Origin: Clostridium sp.
GTDB taxonomy: Bacteria; Bacillota; Clostridia; Clostridiales; Clostridiaceae
Direction: 5' to 3'
Assembly: GCA_003539755.1 (NCBI GenBank)
Contig: DPOH01000053.1
Location: forward strand, 1-12,720
DNA: 12,720 bases
The stretch's first letter is position 1. Every line of letters starts with the position of its first letter. Made by a program: the position numbers and the translations under genes. Under the pieces are notes generated by a model that saw only the letters and a list, made by a program, of their open reading frames with translations, had not been told where the DNA came from and ran no database searches. This document shows, piece after piece, positions 7,376-12,720 of this stretch.

Positions 7376-7840
7376 TTATTCATCACTTTGCTTTTTTTGA
7401 CATTCATCGCATAATCCATAAAACTTAACACTATGATCTAGTATTTTAAATTTATAATTATTCTCAATATTAGCTTCTAGTTCATCTAGCAAATCATCTT
7501 GAACTTCTAATACTTTATGACATTGATTACAGATTAAATGATGATGTCTATGTGTTTCATCTGAATGTAGTATTTCATATCTACTACATCCATCATTAAG
7601 ATCTAATCTAGATATAACACCTAATTCTTCTAATAACAATATTGTTCTATATACAGTTGCCAACCCAATTTCCGGACAATTCTTTTTAACTTCATCATAT
7701 ATCTCTTCAGCAGTTAAATGTTTACCTTCATTCTCTATAATAGTATCAACTATAGATCTTCTTTGAGGAGTTAGCTTATATCCTTTTTTCTTTAAATCTT
7801 CTTTTAAGGTATTCATATCAATTAATTTTGATTCATCCAT
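7376..7840 (-). CDS. fur: Fur-family metal-dependent transcriptional regulator
   Basis: A 154-residue Fur/PerR/Zur-type repressor. The winged-helix DNA-binding part covers about 1-90 (YKLTPQRRSIVDTI, then LATVYRTILLLEELGVI as recognition region). The dimerisation part has the histidine-rich HRHHH (97-101) and two CxxC pairs, C104/C107 and C144/C147, which would hold structural zinc. The residue after the first CxxC in the 'KVLEV' segment is E112; PerR proteins usually carry an aspartate there and Fur proteins a glutamate, so I favour iron-sensing Fur over PerR, as inference only. The ATG has GAGGTG upstream at 5-nt spacing. A promoter-like sequence overlaps the stop of the preceding DUF1292 gene, so fur may start its own transcript. 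Metal specificity cannot be settled from sequence alone. Confidence 0.85.
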   Translation of the reverse strand: MDESKLIDMNTLKEDLKKKGYKLTPQRRSIVDTIIENEGKHLTAEEIYDEVKKNCPEIGLATVYRTILLLEELGVISRLDLNDGCSRYEILHSDETHRHHHLICNQCHKVLEVQDDLLDELEANIENNYKFKILDHSVKFYGLCDECQKKQSDE

Positions 7841-7882
7841 AATAACACCTCACTTTACTCAATTTCATATTGCTATTCAAAT

Positions 7883-7912
7883 ATTATATAACATTATTAT
7901 ACTATTATTCAA
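7883..7912 (-). promoter_or_regulatory. Possible fur promoter
   Basis: On the minus strand TTGAAT (7907-7912) is followed after 18 nt by TATAAT (7883-7888), or after 16 nt by TATATA (7885-7890). The -35 overlaps the stop codon of the DUF1292 gene. The surroundings are very AT-rich, so chance matches are likely, and I cannot make out a convincing Fur box. Confidence 0.4.
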
Positions 7913-8177
7913 TTATTCCATCTTCGCTAAGAGTTTCATATGTTTCTAATACCATAGCAAATTCTTCATCATCATCTTCTAATGCTAAAAATAATTCGCT
8001 TCCATCTTCATCTTTAAAAATCTTAAAAGCATATGCTTCATCACTTTGTTCAAAAGCTGGTGTTGCTATTATATATTGACCTTTTAATTTTTCTATTTCA
8101 AAGTACATAATAACCTCAAATTTGACATCATTTCCATTTTCATCAGGTATATATACGTATTTTGCGTCTTTATCCAT
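7905..8177 (-). CDS. DUF1292 family protein (YrzB-like)
   Basis: A 90-residue acidic protein of the DUF1292 family, of unknown function. It begins with an extended segment (YVYIPDENGNDVKFEVIMYFEIEKLKGQ in outline), then DEAYAFKI, and ends with an Asp/Glu-rich tail (EDDDEEFAMVLETYETL). There is no signal peptide or membrane segment. The recognition rests on this composition and on position: in many Firmicutes a DUF1292 gene follows alaS, ireB and ruvX, as here. The ATG (8175-8177) has only a modest AAAGGA site about 9 nt upstream. The 85-nt gap from ruvX contains a strong inverted repeat. Confidence 0.8.
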   Translation of the reverse strand: MDKDAKYVYIPDENGNDVKFEVIMYFEIEKLKGQYIIATPAFEQSDEAYAFKIFKDEDGSELFLALEDDDEEFAMVLETYETLSEDGIIE

Positions 8178-8213
8178 TCTAGTAATTCCTTTCTTATTGT
8201 TTTAATATATATT

Positions 8214-8241
8214 AATTCTTATCTATTCTAGAATAAGAATT
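8214..8241 (-). repeat. Inverted repeat between ruvX and the DUF1292 gene
   Basis: Nine-base arms (AATTCTTAT at 8214-8222 and ATAAGAATT at 8233-8241) flank 10 nt. A separate 12-bp perfect palindrome, TATTCTAGAATA, lies across the centre (8224-8235). On the minus strand no T-run follows (AATATATATT), so it is not a typical terminator. It could be an operator or a structured 5' leader; its role is unknown. Confidence 0.45.
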
Positions 8242-8262
8242 GCTTTCAAATCATTGCATTTT

Positions 8263-8682
8263 TTATAATCTTGAAATTCTATCTAAATATCCTTGTAATA
8301 TGTACGTTGAAGCCACCTTATCAACTATCTTTTTTCTTTTATTTCTTGATAAATCTGCTTCAAGCATAGCTTTGTGCGCAGCTACAGTAGTTAATCTTTC
8401 ATCCCAAAATTCTACTTTTATTTTCAATTCTTCTTCTACTAGCCTTCCAAACTCCATTGCAATCTCGCCAGATGGTCCTATAGTACCATTCATATTTTTA
8501 GGCAATCCAATAACAATAGTTTCTACACTATAATCATCACATATTTTCTTTAAATCTTCAATATCTTTTCCTTTATTATTTCTTCTTATCGTAGTTAATC
8601 CTTGTGCTGTAAATCCTAAAGGATCACTTATCGCAACTCCAATTGTTTTTTGTCCTAAGTCTAGTCCAAGTATTCTTTTCAA
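8263..8682 (-). CDS. ruvX: Holliday junction resolvase-like protein RuvX/YqgF
   Basis: A 139-residue RNase H-fold protein of the YqgF/RuvX family. Family members are proposed nucleases for Holliday junctions and, in E. coli, for pre-16S rRNA 5'-end processing. The expected acidic residues are seen: D8 in GLDLGQKTIGVA, E95 in FWDERLTT and D121 in DKVAS; VIGLPKNMNG (57-66) is the other conserved block. The length is normal. The start is a TTG (8680-8682) preceded by GAGGTG at 5-nt spacing; I see no ATG that would keep the conserved first strand. It follows ireB by 48 nt, with a GC-rich hairpin in that gap. In many Firmicutes alaS-ireB-ruvX-DUF1292 is a fixed order, consistent with this assignment. 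Confidence 0.92.
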   Translation of the reverse strand: MKRILGLDLGQKTIGVAISDPLGFTAQGLTTIRRNNKGKDIEDLKKICDDYSVETIVIGLPKNMNGTIGPSGEIAMEFGRLVEEELKIKVEFWDERLTTVAAHKAMLEADLSRNKRKKIVDKVASTYILQGYLDRISRL

Positions 8683-8703
8683 ATTTACACCTCTTATAAA
8701 TTA

Positions 8704-8730
8704 AGAGCGCCCGCTAAAAACGGGCACTCT
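8704..8730 (-). other. GC-rich hairpin between ireB and ruvX
   Basis: A 10-bp stem (8704-8713 with 8721-8730) encloses a 7-nt loop. In the minus-strand RNA the single imperfect position (8708/8726) becomes a G-U pair, while in plus-strand RNA it would be a C-A mismatch, so the structure is better in the sense direction. After the stem comes TTAATTTAT, a poor U-tail, and the ruvX Shine-Dalgarno sequence is 10 nt away. It is possibly a weak terminator, attenuator or RNA processing element. Confidence 0.55.
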
Positions 8731-8988
8731 CTACTTTATCTCTAAATAAGATTTTATAACTTCTTCTAGTATGTCATCTCTTTCGAGTTTTCTTACTAAA
8801 GCTCTTGCTCCGTTGTAATTAGTGATGTAAGTAGGGTCTCCTGAAATCAAATATCCAACTAACTGGTTTATAGGATTATATCCTTTTTCTTGTAATGAAT
8901 TATAAACCTCTGATAGTATTGTCTTTGTAAGAGCTTCTTTATTCTTACTTAAATCAAATTGCATTGTTTGTTCAATATTGTTACTCAT
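8731..8988 (-). CDS. ireB: IreB family regulatory phosphoprotein (DUF965, YrzL)
   Basis: An 85-residue cytosolic protein with the hallmark segment GYNPINQLVGYLISGDPTYI (36-55) and a C-terminal RDDILEEVIKSYL-type helix. In Enterococcus faecalis IreB is phosphorylated by the PASTA kinase IreK near its N-terminus and acts as a negative regulator of cephalosporin resistance. Here the matching N-terminal segment EQTMQF holds one threonine, T8. The role in this organism is inferred from family only. The ATG (8986-8988) cannot be moved upstream because an in-frame TGA lies 7 codons before it. Its best ribosome binding site is unusually distant (see 8989-9019). It lies 133 nt after alaS with no clear terminator between, and ahead of ruvX. 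Confidence 0.92.
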   Translation of the reverse strand: MSNNIEQTMQFDLSKNKEALTKTILSEVYNSLQEKGYNPINQLVGYLISGDPTYITNYNGARALVRKLERDDILEEVIKSYLEIK

Positions 8989-9019
8989 AATATGCTGCCT
9001 GATAGCAGCTCACCCCCTT
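8989..9019 (-). promoter_or_regulatory. ireB: Distant Shine-Dalgarno sequence plus spacer hairpin of ireB
   Basis: The minus strand has AAGGGGGTG (9019-9011), which can pair with the 16S rRNA tail over 9 positions with one G-U. Its last core G (9013) is 24 nt from the ATG, far outside the usual range. Between them is a hairpin, GCTGC, 6-nt loop, GCAGC (8994-9009). Folding it removes 16 nt and leaves an effective spacing of 8 nt. No ATG, GTG or TTG lies at normal distance from this site. Confidence 0.5.
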
Positions 9020-9121
9020 ACGTATTATCTAAGGAAACCTATCCATATTATTAACTTAATATTTAAAATTTATTCATCTAACTTATAAGTAGATTATACT
9101 CTAATTTAAATAAAAAGTATA

Positions 9122-11761
9122 CTATTTTGCTAAAGTTTCAACTATTTTATAAGATTCATTTATCGCATCTTGTATCTTTTCTGGACATTTACCACCGGCT
9201 TGAGCCATATCTGGTCTTCCACCGCCTCCACCGCCTAGAATAGCTGATACTTCTTTAATAAGCTTACCACAATGAGCTCCTTTTGCTACTGCATCTTTAC
9301 TTGCCATAGCACATATAATAACTTTTCCATTATTAGCACTCATAAGTAAAACTATACTATTTTCTACTTTATCTCTTACTTTTTCACAGACATCTCTTAA
9401 TGTATCACTATCAACATCTTTCATTTCATATGAAACTACATTTATTCCATTTACATCTTTAGCACTCGCAATTATATCATCAAGTCCCATAGTTGCAAAC
9501 TTAGCCTTTAATTCTGAAATTTCTTTTTCTTTATCTTTTATTTCTTTAAGATTTTGTTCTATCTTAGTTAATACTTCCTTTTGAGAACATCTTAACTTTC
9601 CAGATACTTCTTTTAATATTTCTTCTTTTTCTCTAACAAACTTAACAGCTTCTTTTCCAGTAACAGCTTCTATTCTTCTTGTACCTGCTGCTATTCCACT
9701 TTCAGATACAATTTTGAATAATCCAATTTTACCAGTATTATCAATATGAGTACCACCACATAATTCTTTTGAATATTCTCCAGCACATACTACTCTTACG
9801 CTGTCGCCGTATTTATCATCGAATATTCCTATTGCTCCACTATTTTTAGCATCATTTAAGTTCATTATTTCTGTAACAACTGGTGTAACGCTTGTTATAG
9901 CTTCATTTACTAAATCTTCAACCTTTAAGATTTCTTCTTCTGTTAATCCTTCAAAGTGAGAGAAGTCAAATCTTAGTCTTTCATCAGTAACTAATGAACC
10001 TGCTTGATGCACATGTGATCCTAGAACTTTCTTTAATGCAGTATCTAATAAATGTGTTGCAGTATGGTTCTTTTTAATTCTTTCACGTCTTTCCTTATCT
10101 ACCGATAAAGTCACAGTATCATTTACCTTAACTTCGCCTGATACTACTTCAACAAAATGAACAATCTTACCACCAATATTTTTCTTTGTATCTACAACAT
10201 TTGCTTTAAATATATCATTATATATAATACCAGTATCTCCGATTTGTCCTCCCATTTCAGCATAGAAAGGAGTAACATCTGTTACTAATATCCCTTTATT
10301 TCCTTCAGTTAACTTATCTGTGAATTCATCTCCATCAATAAGAACTTCAACTTTACCATTTAATGCATCCTTATCATATCCATCGAATTCAGTTTCAACT
10401 TCTGCACTTATAGCATCTGAAGTCTTAACATCTGCACCCATGTAGTTAGATACTTTTCTTGCACTTCTTGCTCTTTCTCTTTGGATTTTCATTTCTTCAT
10501 GGAATCCTTCTTCATCTAAAGAAAGACCTTCATCTTCTAAGATTTCTTTTGTAAGCTCCATTGGGAATCCAAAAGTATCATATAATTTAAATCCGTTTTC
10601 TCCACTTAATACTTTTTTATTATTAGCTTTTAATTCTGCAATAAATCCATTTAGAATTTCAATTCCTGAATCTAATGTTTCTCTAAATTTATCCTCTTCA
10701 ATTTTGATTACTTTCTTGATGTAATCTTTCTTAGTTTCTAATTCTGGATAAGCATCCTTAGAATCTCTTATAACTACATCACAAAGATTGCAAAGGAATG
10801 CATCTTTAATTCCTAATGTTTTTCCGTGTCTTGCAGCTCTTCTAAGTAATCTTCTTAAAACATATCCTCTTCCTTCATTAGATGGCATTATATCATCTGA
10901 AATCATGAAAGTTATTGATCTTATATGGTCAGTGATTAATCTTAATGATATATCGGTTTTTTCATTTTCACCATACTTAACTCCTGCAAGCTTTGCAACC
11001 TCATTTAGGATATTTTCTAGTGTATCTATTTCAAATATACTTTTTTTACCTTGCATTACAACAGCAAGTCTTTCAAGACCCATACCTGTATCTATGTTAG
11101 TACTTGCAAGTTTTTCATAGTTTCCTTTTCCATCGCCATCAAATTGAGTAAATACAAGATTCCATACTTCTATTATCTTATCTGCATCAGATAATTCTAT
11201 AAATTCTTCTGCATTCTTAGGAACTTCATCAGTTCTACTGAAATGAATTTCTGTACATGGACCACAAGGACCAGCACCATGTTCCCAGAAGTTATCTTCT
11301 TTACCTAATCTAAATATATGACTCTTATCTACATCTGTTAATGTAGTCCAATATTCATAAGCTTCATCATCATCTAAATAAATAGTAACATATAATTTTT
11401 CTTTTGGCATTTCTAATACTTGAGTTAAGAATTCCCAAGCCCATGGAATTACTTCCTTTTTAAAATAATCTCCAAAAGAAAAGTTACCAAGCATTTCAAA
11501 AAAAGTACCATGTCTGCTTGTTATACCTACATTTTCTATATCACCTGTTCTTACACACTTTTGGCATGTAGTAACTCTTCTCTTTGGTGGCTCTTGGAGT
11601 CCTGTAAAATAAGGTTTTAATGGAGCCATACCTGCATTTATTAATAATAAGCTATTATCATTTTTTGGTACTAAAGAAAAACTGTCCATTTTTAAATGTC
11701 CTTTACTTTCAAAGAACTTTAGATATGCGTCTCTTAAGTCATTTGTTTTTGTGAATTTCAT
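9122..11761 (-). CDS. alaS: Alanine--tRNA ligase
   Basis: An 879-residue alanyl-tRNA synthetase of full length (B. subtilis about 878), charging tRNA-Ala in the cytosol. The class II catalytic domain is N-terminal: HGTFFEMLGNFSFGDYFK-type motif near 84-101, GPCGPCTEIH (164-173), and motif 3 GRGYVLRRLLRRAARHGK near 297-314. The editing domain has HTATH (566-570) and CGGTH (668-672), the zinc-binding residues that clear mischarged Ser/Gly. A coiled segment (about 710-755) leads to the C-terminal DHHA1-type domain with the glycine run GGGGGGRPD (843-851). I use the ATG at 11759-11761: GGAGG lies 8 nt upstream of it, and this site overlaps an earlier in-frame ATG (11774-11776) that has no site of its own. 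A T-box leader precedes it, so expression should rise when uncharged tRNA-Ala accumulates. Confidence 0.97.
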   Translation of the reverse strand: MKFTKTNDLRDAYLKFFESKGHLKMDSFSLVPKNDNSLLLINAGMAPLKPYFTGLQEPPKRRVTTCQKCVRTGDIENVGITSRHGTFFEMLGNFSFGDYFKKEVIPWAWEFLTQVLEMPKEKLYVTIYLDDDEAYEYWTTLTDVDKSHIFRLGKEDNFWEHGAGPCGPCTEIHFSRTDEVPKNAEEFIELSDADKIIEVWNLVFTQFDGDGKGNYEKLASTNIDTGMGLERLAVVMQGKKSIFEIDTLENILNEVAKLAGVKYGENEKTDISLRLITDHIRSITFMISDDIMPSNEGRGYVLRRLLRRAARHGKTLGIKDAFLCNLCDVVIRDSKDAYPELETKKDYIKKVIKIEEDKFRETLDSGIEILNGFIAELKANNKKVLSGENGFKLYDTFGFPMELTKEILEDEGLSLDEEGFHEEMKIQRERARSARKVSNYMGADVKTSDAISAEVETEFDGYDKDALNGKVEVLIDGDEFTDKLTEGNKGILVTDVTPFYAEMGGQIGDTGIIYNDIFKANVVDTKKNIGGKIVHFVEVVSGEVKVNDTVTLSVDKERRERIKKNHTATHLLDTALKKVLGSHVHQAGSLVTDERLRFDFSHFEGLTEEEILKVEDLVNEAITSVTPVVTEIMNLNDAKNSGAIGIFDDKYGDSVRVVCAGEYSKELCGGTHIDNTGKIGLFKIVSESGIAAGTRRIEAVTGKEAVKFVREKEEILKEVSGKLRCSQKEVLTKIEQNLKEIKDKEKEISELKAKFATMGLDDIIASAKDVNGINVVSYEMKDVDSDTLRDVCEKVRDKVENSIVLLMSANNGKVIICAMASKDAVAKGAHCGKLIKEVSAILGGGGGGRPDMAQAGGKCPEKIQDAINESYKIVETLAK

Positions 11762-11813
11762 AAAATCTTCCTCCATCTATATATTTTTTATATTGTGTAG
11801 TTCCCTAAATATC

Positions 11814-11851
11814 AAAAAAACTCTCACCCCTATAAAAACAAGGGACGAAAG
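11814..11851 (-). terminator. Regulated terminator of the alaS T-box
   Basis: On the minus strand CTTTCGTCCCT (11851-11841) pairs with AGGGGTGAGAG (11831-11821), with some G-U pairs, around a 9-nt loop. Seven T follow (11820-11814). In T-box leaders this hairpin competes with the antiterminator formed by the T-box sequence just upstream. Confidence 0.88.
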
Positions 11852-12027
11852 TTAGAATTCCGCGGTACCACCCTAATTATGTACTAATAATACATCACTT
11901 AGAAAATTTATAGCTCCTAGGCAGCTTCGAAATTATCCAGACAAGAAGTTTTCACCAGCCACTTCCTCTCTTAATATCCTTAATAATTCTACTTTTCCTA
12001 TTCATCGCTTAAATATTTTATTATTTC
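11814..12027 (-). ncRNA. T-box riboswitch leader, alanine-specific, controlling alaS
   Basis: The 15-nt T-box sequence AGGGTGGTACCGCGG is present exactly on the minus strand (11874-11860) and is followed by the terminator hairpin. Upstream, Stem I elements are recognisable: AGTA/GATGA-type internal-loop sequences near 11985-12005, an AGAGAGG block near 11968-11962, and a GGTGAAAAC apical-loop-like segment. The specifier region reads CGAA-GCT-GCC, giving an alanine codon GCT at 11925-11923, followed by a second alanine codon GCC. Base pairing of AAAATATTTAAGC with GCTATAAATTTT would close Stem I. T-boxes bind the matching uncharged tRNA and then allow readthrough into the synthetase gene; the alanine codon agrees with the alaS gene 52 nt downstream. 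The exact helix boundaries are my estimate. Confidence 0.92.
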
Positions 12028-12033
12028 ATCAAA

Positions 12034-12062
12034 ATTATATTTCATATAGATAATTATGTCAA
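12034..12062 (-). promoter_or_regulatory. Promoter of the alaS T-box leader
   Basis: On the minus strand there is a perfect -35 TTGACA (12057-12062), a 17-nt spacer and a perfect -10 TATAAT (12034-12039). Predicted transcription starts near 12027, just before Stem I of the T-box. A full consensus promoter suits a gene whose control is by premature termination. Confidence 0.85.
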
Positions 12063-12116
12063 TATTAAACCATTGCAACATGTATTATAAAATAGAAACA
12101 TTGAATTCTTATGCTT

Positions 12117-12720
12117 TTAAAACAAGTAATAATTAATATCTTCATAAAGCACTTTTATCATTACTGCTACAGGAATTACTAATACCATTCCTACAAATCC
12201 TCCCAATTCATCACCAATTAAAAGAAGGATTATTATTACAAAAGGATGTATTTCTGTACTGTCACCCGTAATTTTAGGCGACAATATATTTCCCTCAATC
12301 TGTTGTATAACAAACATTCCTATAACCACCCACAAACATTTTATAGGTGAATCAATAAGAGCTACAACAGCTGCTGGTATAATTCCCAAAATAGGTCCAA
12401 AATACGGTATTATATTAAATAATGCATTAAAAAATGAAATCCATATAGGAAATTTCACCTTTAATACTATAAGTAGTATAAATGTAAGCATTCCTATTAT
12501 GCCACATAAAAGAAGCTGACTTGCTATATAGCGACTAAGCACCATATCTATATCAGAAATAATCCTTTTTGTGATTTTTCTTTTTGATAAAGGAAAAATC
12601 AACATAAGTTTTTCATATATTTCTTCTCCTTCACTTAATAAATAATAAATCATTACAGGACATATTGCATACGATATCAAATTGCCACTTACATTAATCA
12701 AAATATCAACAGAATTACTG
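12117..12720 (-). CDS. AI-2E family transporter, C-terminal part
   Basis: About 200 C-terminal residues of a polytopic membrane protein of the AI-2E/PerM family; the start lies beyond the right edge, since the frame stays open to 12720. Several hydrophobic segments are evident, and the family's conserved C-terminal blocks are clear: a PYFGPILGIIPAAVVALI segment, IEGNILSPKITGD, then IHPFVIIILLLIGDELGG and GMVLVIPVAVM. Members include suspected autoinducer-2 exporters and Na+/H+ antiporters, so the substrate cannot be stated. The B. subtilis gene yrrI of this family lies upstream of alaS, as I recall, matching this position. The stop is followed by 54 nt without a clear terminator before the alaS promoter, so some readthrough into the T-box leader is possible. 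Confidence 0.88.
   Translation of the reverse strand, partial: SNSVDILINVSGNLISYAICPVMIYYLLSEGEEIYEKLMLIFPLSKRKITKRIISDIDMVLSRYIASQLLLCGIIGMLTFILLIVLKVKFPIWISFFNALFNIIPYFGPILGIIPAAVVALIDSPIKCLWVVIGMFVIQQIEGNILSPKITGDSTEIHPFVIIILLLIGDELGGFVGMVLVIPVAVMIKVLYEDINYYLF

Noticed and set aside
7360..7376. Hairpin AAAGG/CCTTT between fur and rnj as a terminator
   Set aside because: The stem is only 5 bp and the following sequence GTTTATAAAT is not a convincing U-tail.
7861..7904. Possible Fur box in front of fur
   Set aside because: The stretch is AT-rich, but I could not align it to the 7-1-7 consensus beyond what chance allows.
9093..9098. TATAAT hexamer between alaS and ireB as an ireB promoter, with a 10-bp palindrome ACTTATAAGT just downstream
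   Set aside because: No -35-like hexamer stands at 16-18 bp (TATACT or similar), and the region is AT-rich enough for chance matches; kept only as a possibility.
11762..11776. Upstream in-frame ATG of alaS
   Set aside because: No ribosome binding site precedes it, and the GGAGG following it serves the ATG at 11761, which matches the usual AlaS N-terminus.
12063..12116. Terminator after the AI-2E gene
   Set aside because: Only short repeats such as CAATG are present; no GC stem followed by T-run is seen on the minus strand.

Overview
This window is a compact, AT-rich stretch of a Gram-positive chromosome, most likely a Clostridium sensu stricto species. That inference rests on protein character, strong AGGAGG-type ribosome binding sites, a T-box leader on alaS, and gene order. 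Every gene I can support lies on the minus strand, so transcription runs from high to low coordinates. I see no mobile element, CRISPR array, rRNA or tRNA.

In transcription order: the 3' part of an AI-2E-family membrane protein gene (cut by the right edge); a strong promoter and alanine T-box riboswitch (about 11814-12062) controlling alaS; ireB, a small regulator linked to PASTA kinases; ruvX, a Holliday-junction resolvase-like nuclease; a DUF1292 protein; a Fur-family metalloregulator; ribonuclease J; the ribosome-associated GTPase typA; mltG, a peptidoglycan lytic transglycosylase; trmR and trhP, which act together on wobble uridine 34 of tRNA; and the 5' end of a likely class B penicillin-binding protein gene (cut by the left edge).

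From memory, the framework resembles the Bacillus subtilis yrrI-alaS-yrzL-yrrK-yrzB ... yrrL-yrrM-yrrN/yrrO ... yrrR cluster. Here fur, rnj and typA sit between the DUF1292 gene and mltG, and one U32 protein stands where Bacillus has two. Shared themes are translation (alaS, trmR, trhP, typA), RNA decay (rnj), and envelope growth and its control (ireB, mltG, the PBP).

I do not see a new multi-gene system. The points worth a second look are in the gaps between genes. ireB has a 9-nt Shine-Dalgarno match placed 24 nt from its ATG, with a hairpin that would close the gap to 8 nt. A consensus promoter downstream of rnj is followed almost at once by an intrinsic terminator, upstream of typA. Hairpins without clear U-tails lie just ahead of the mltG, ruvX and DUF1292 ribosome binding sites. 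A terminator ends 13 nt before the PBP start codon. Two gaps approach or exceed 300 bases: 5367-5651 (promoter, terminator and an otherwise featureless AT-rich typA leader) and 11762-12116 (the alaS T-box leader and promoter).
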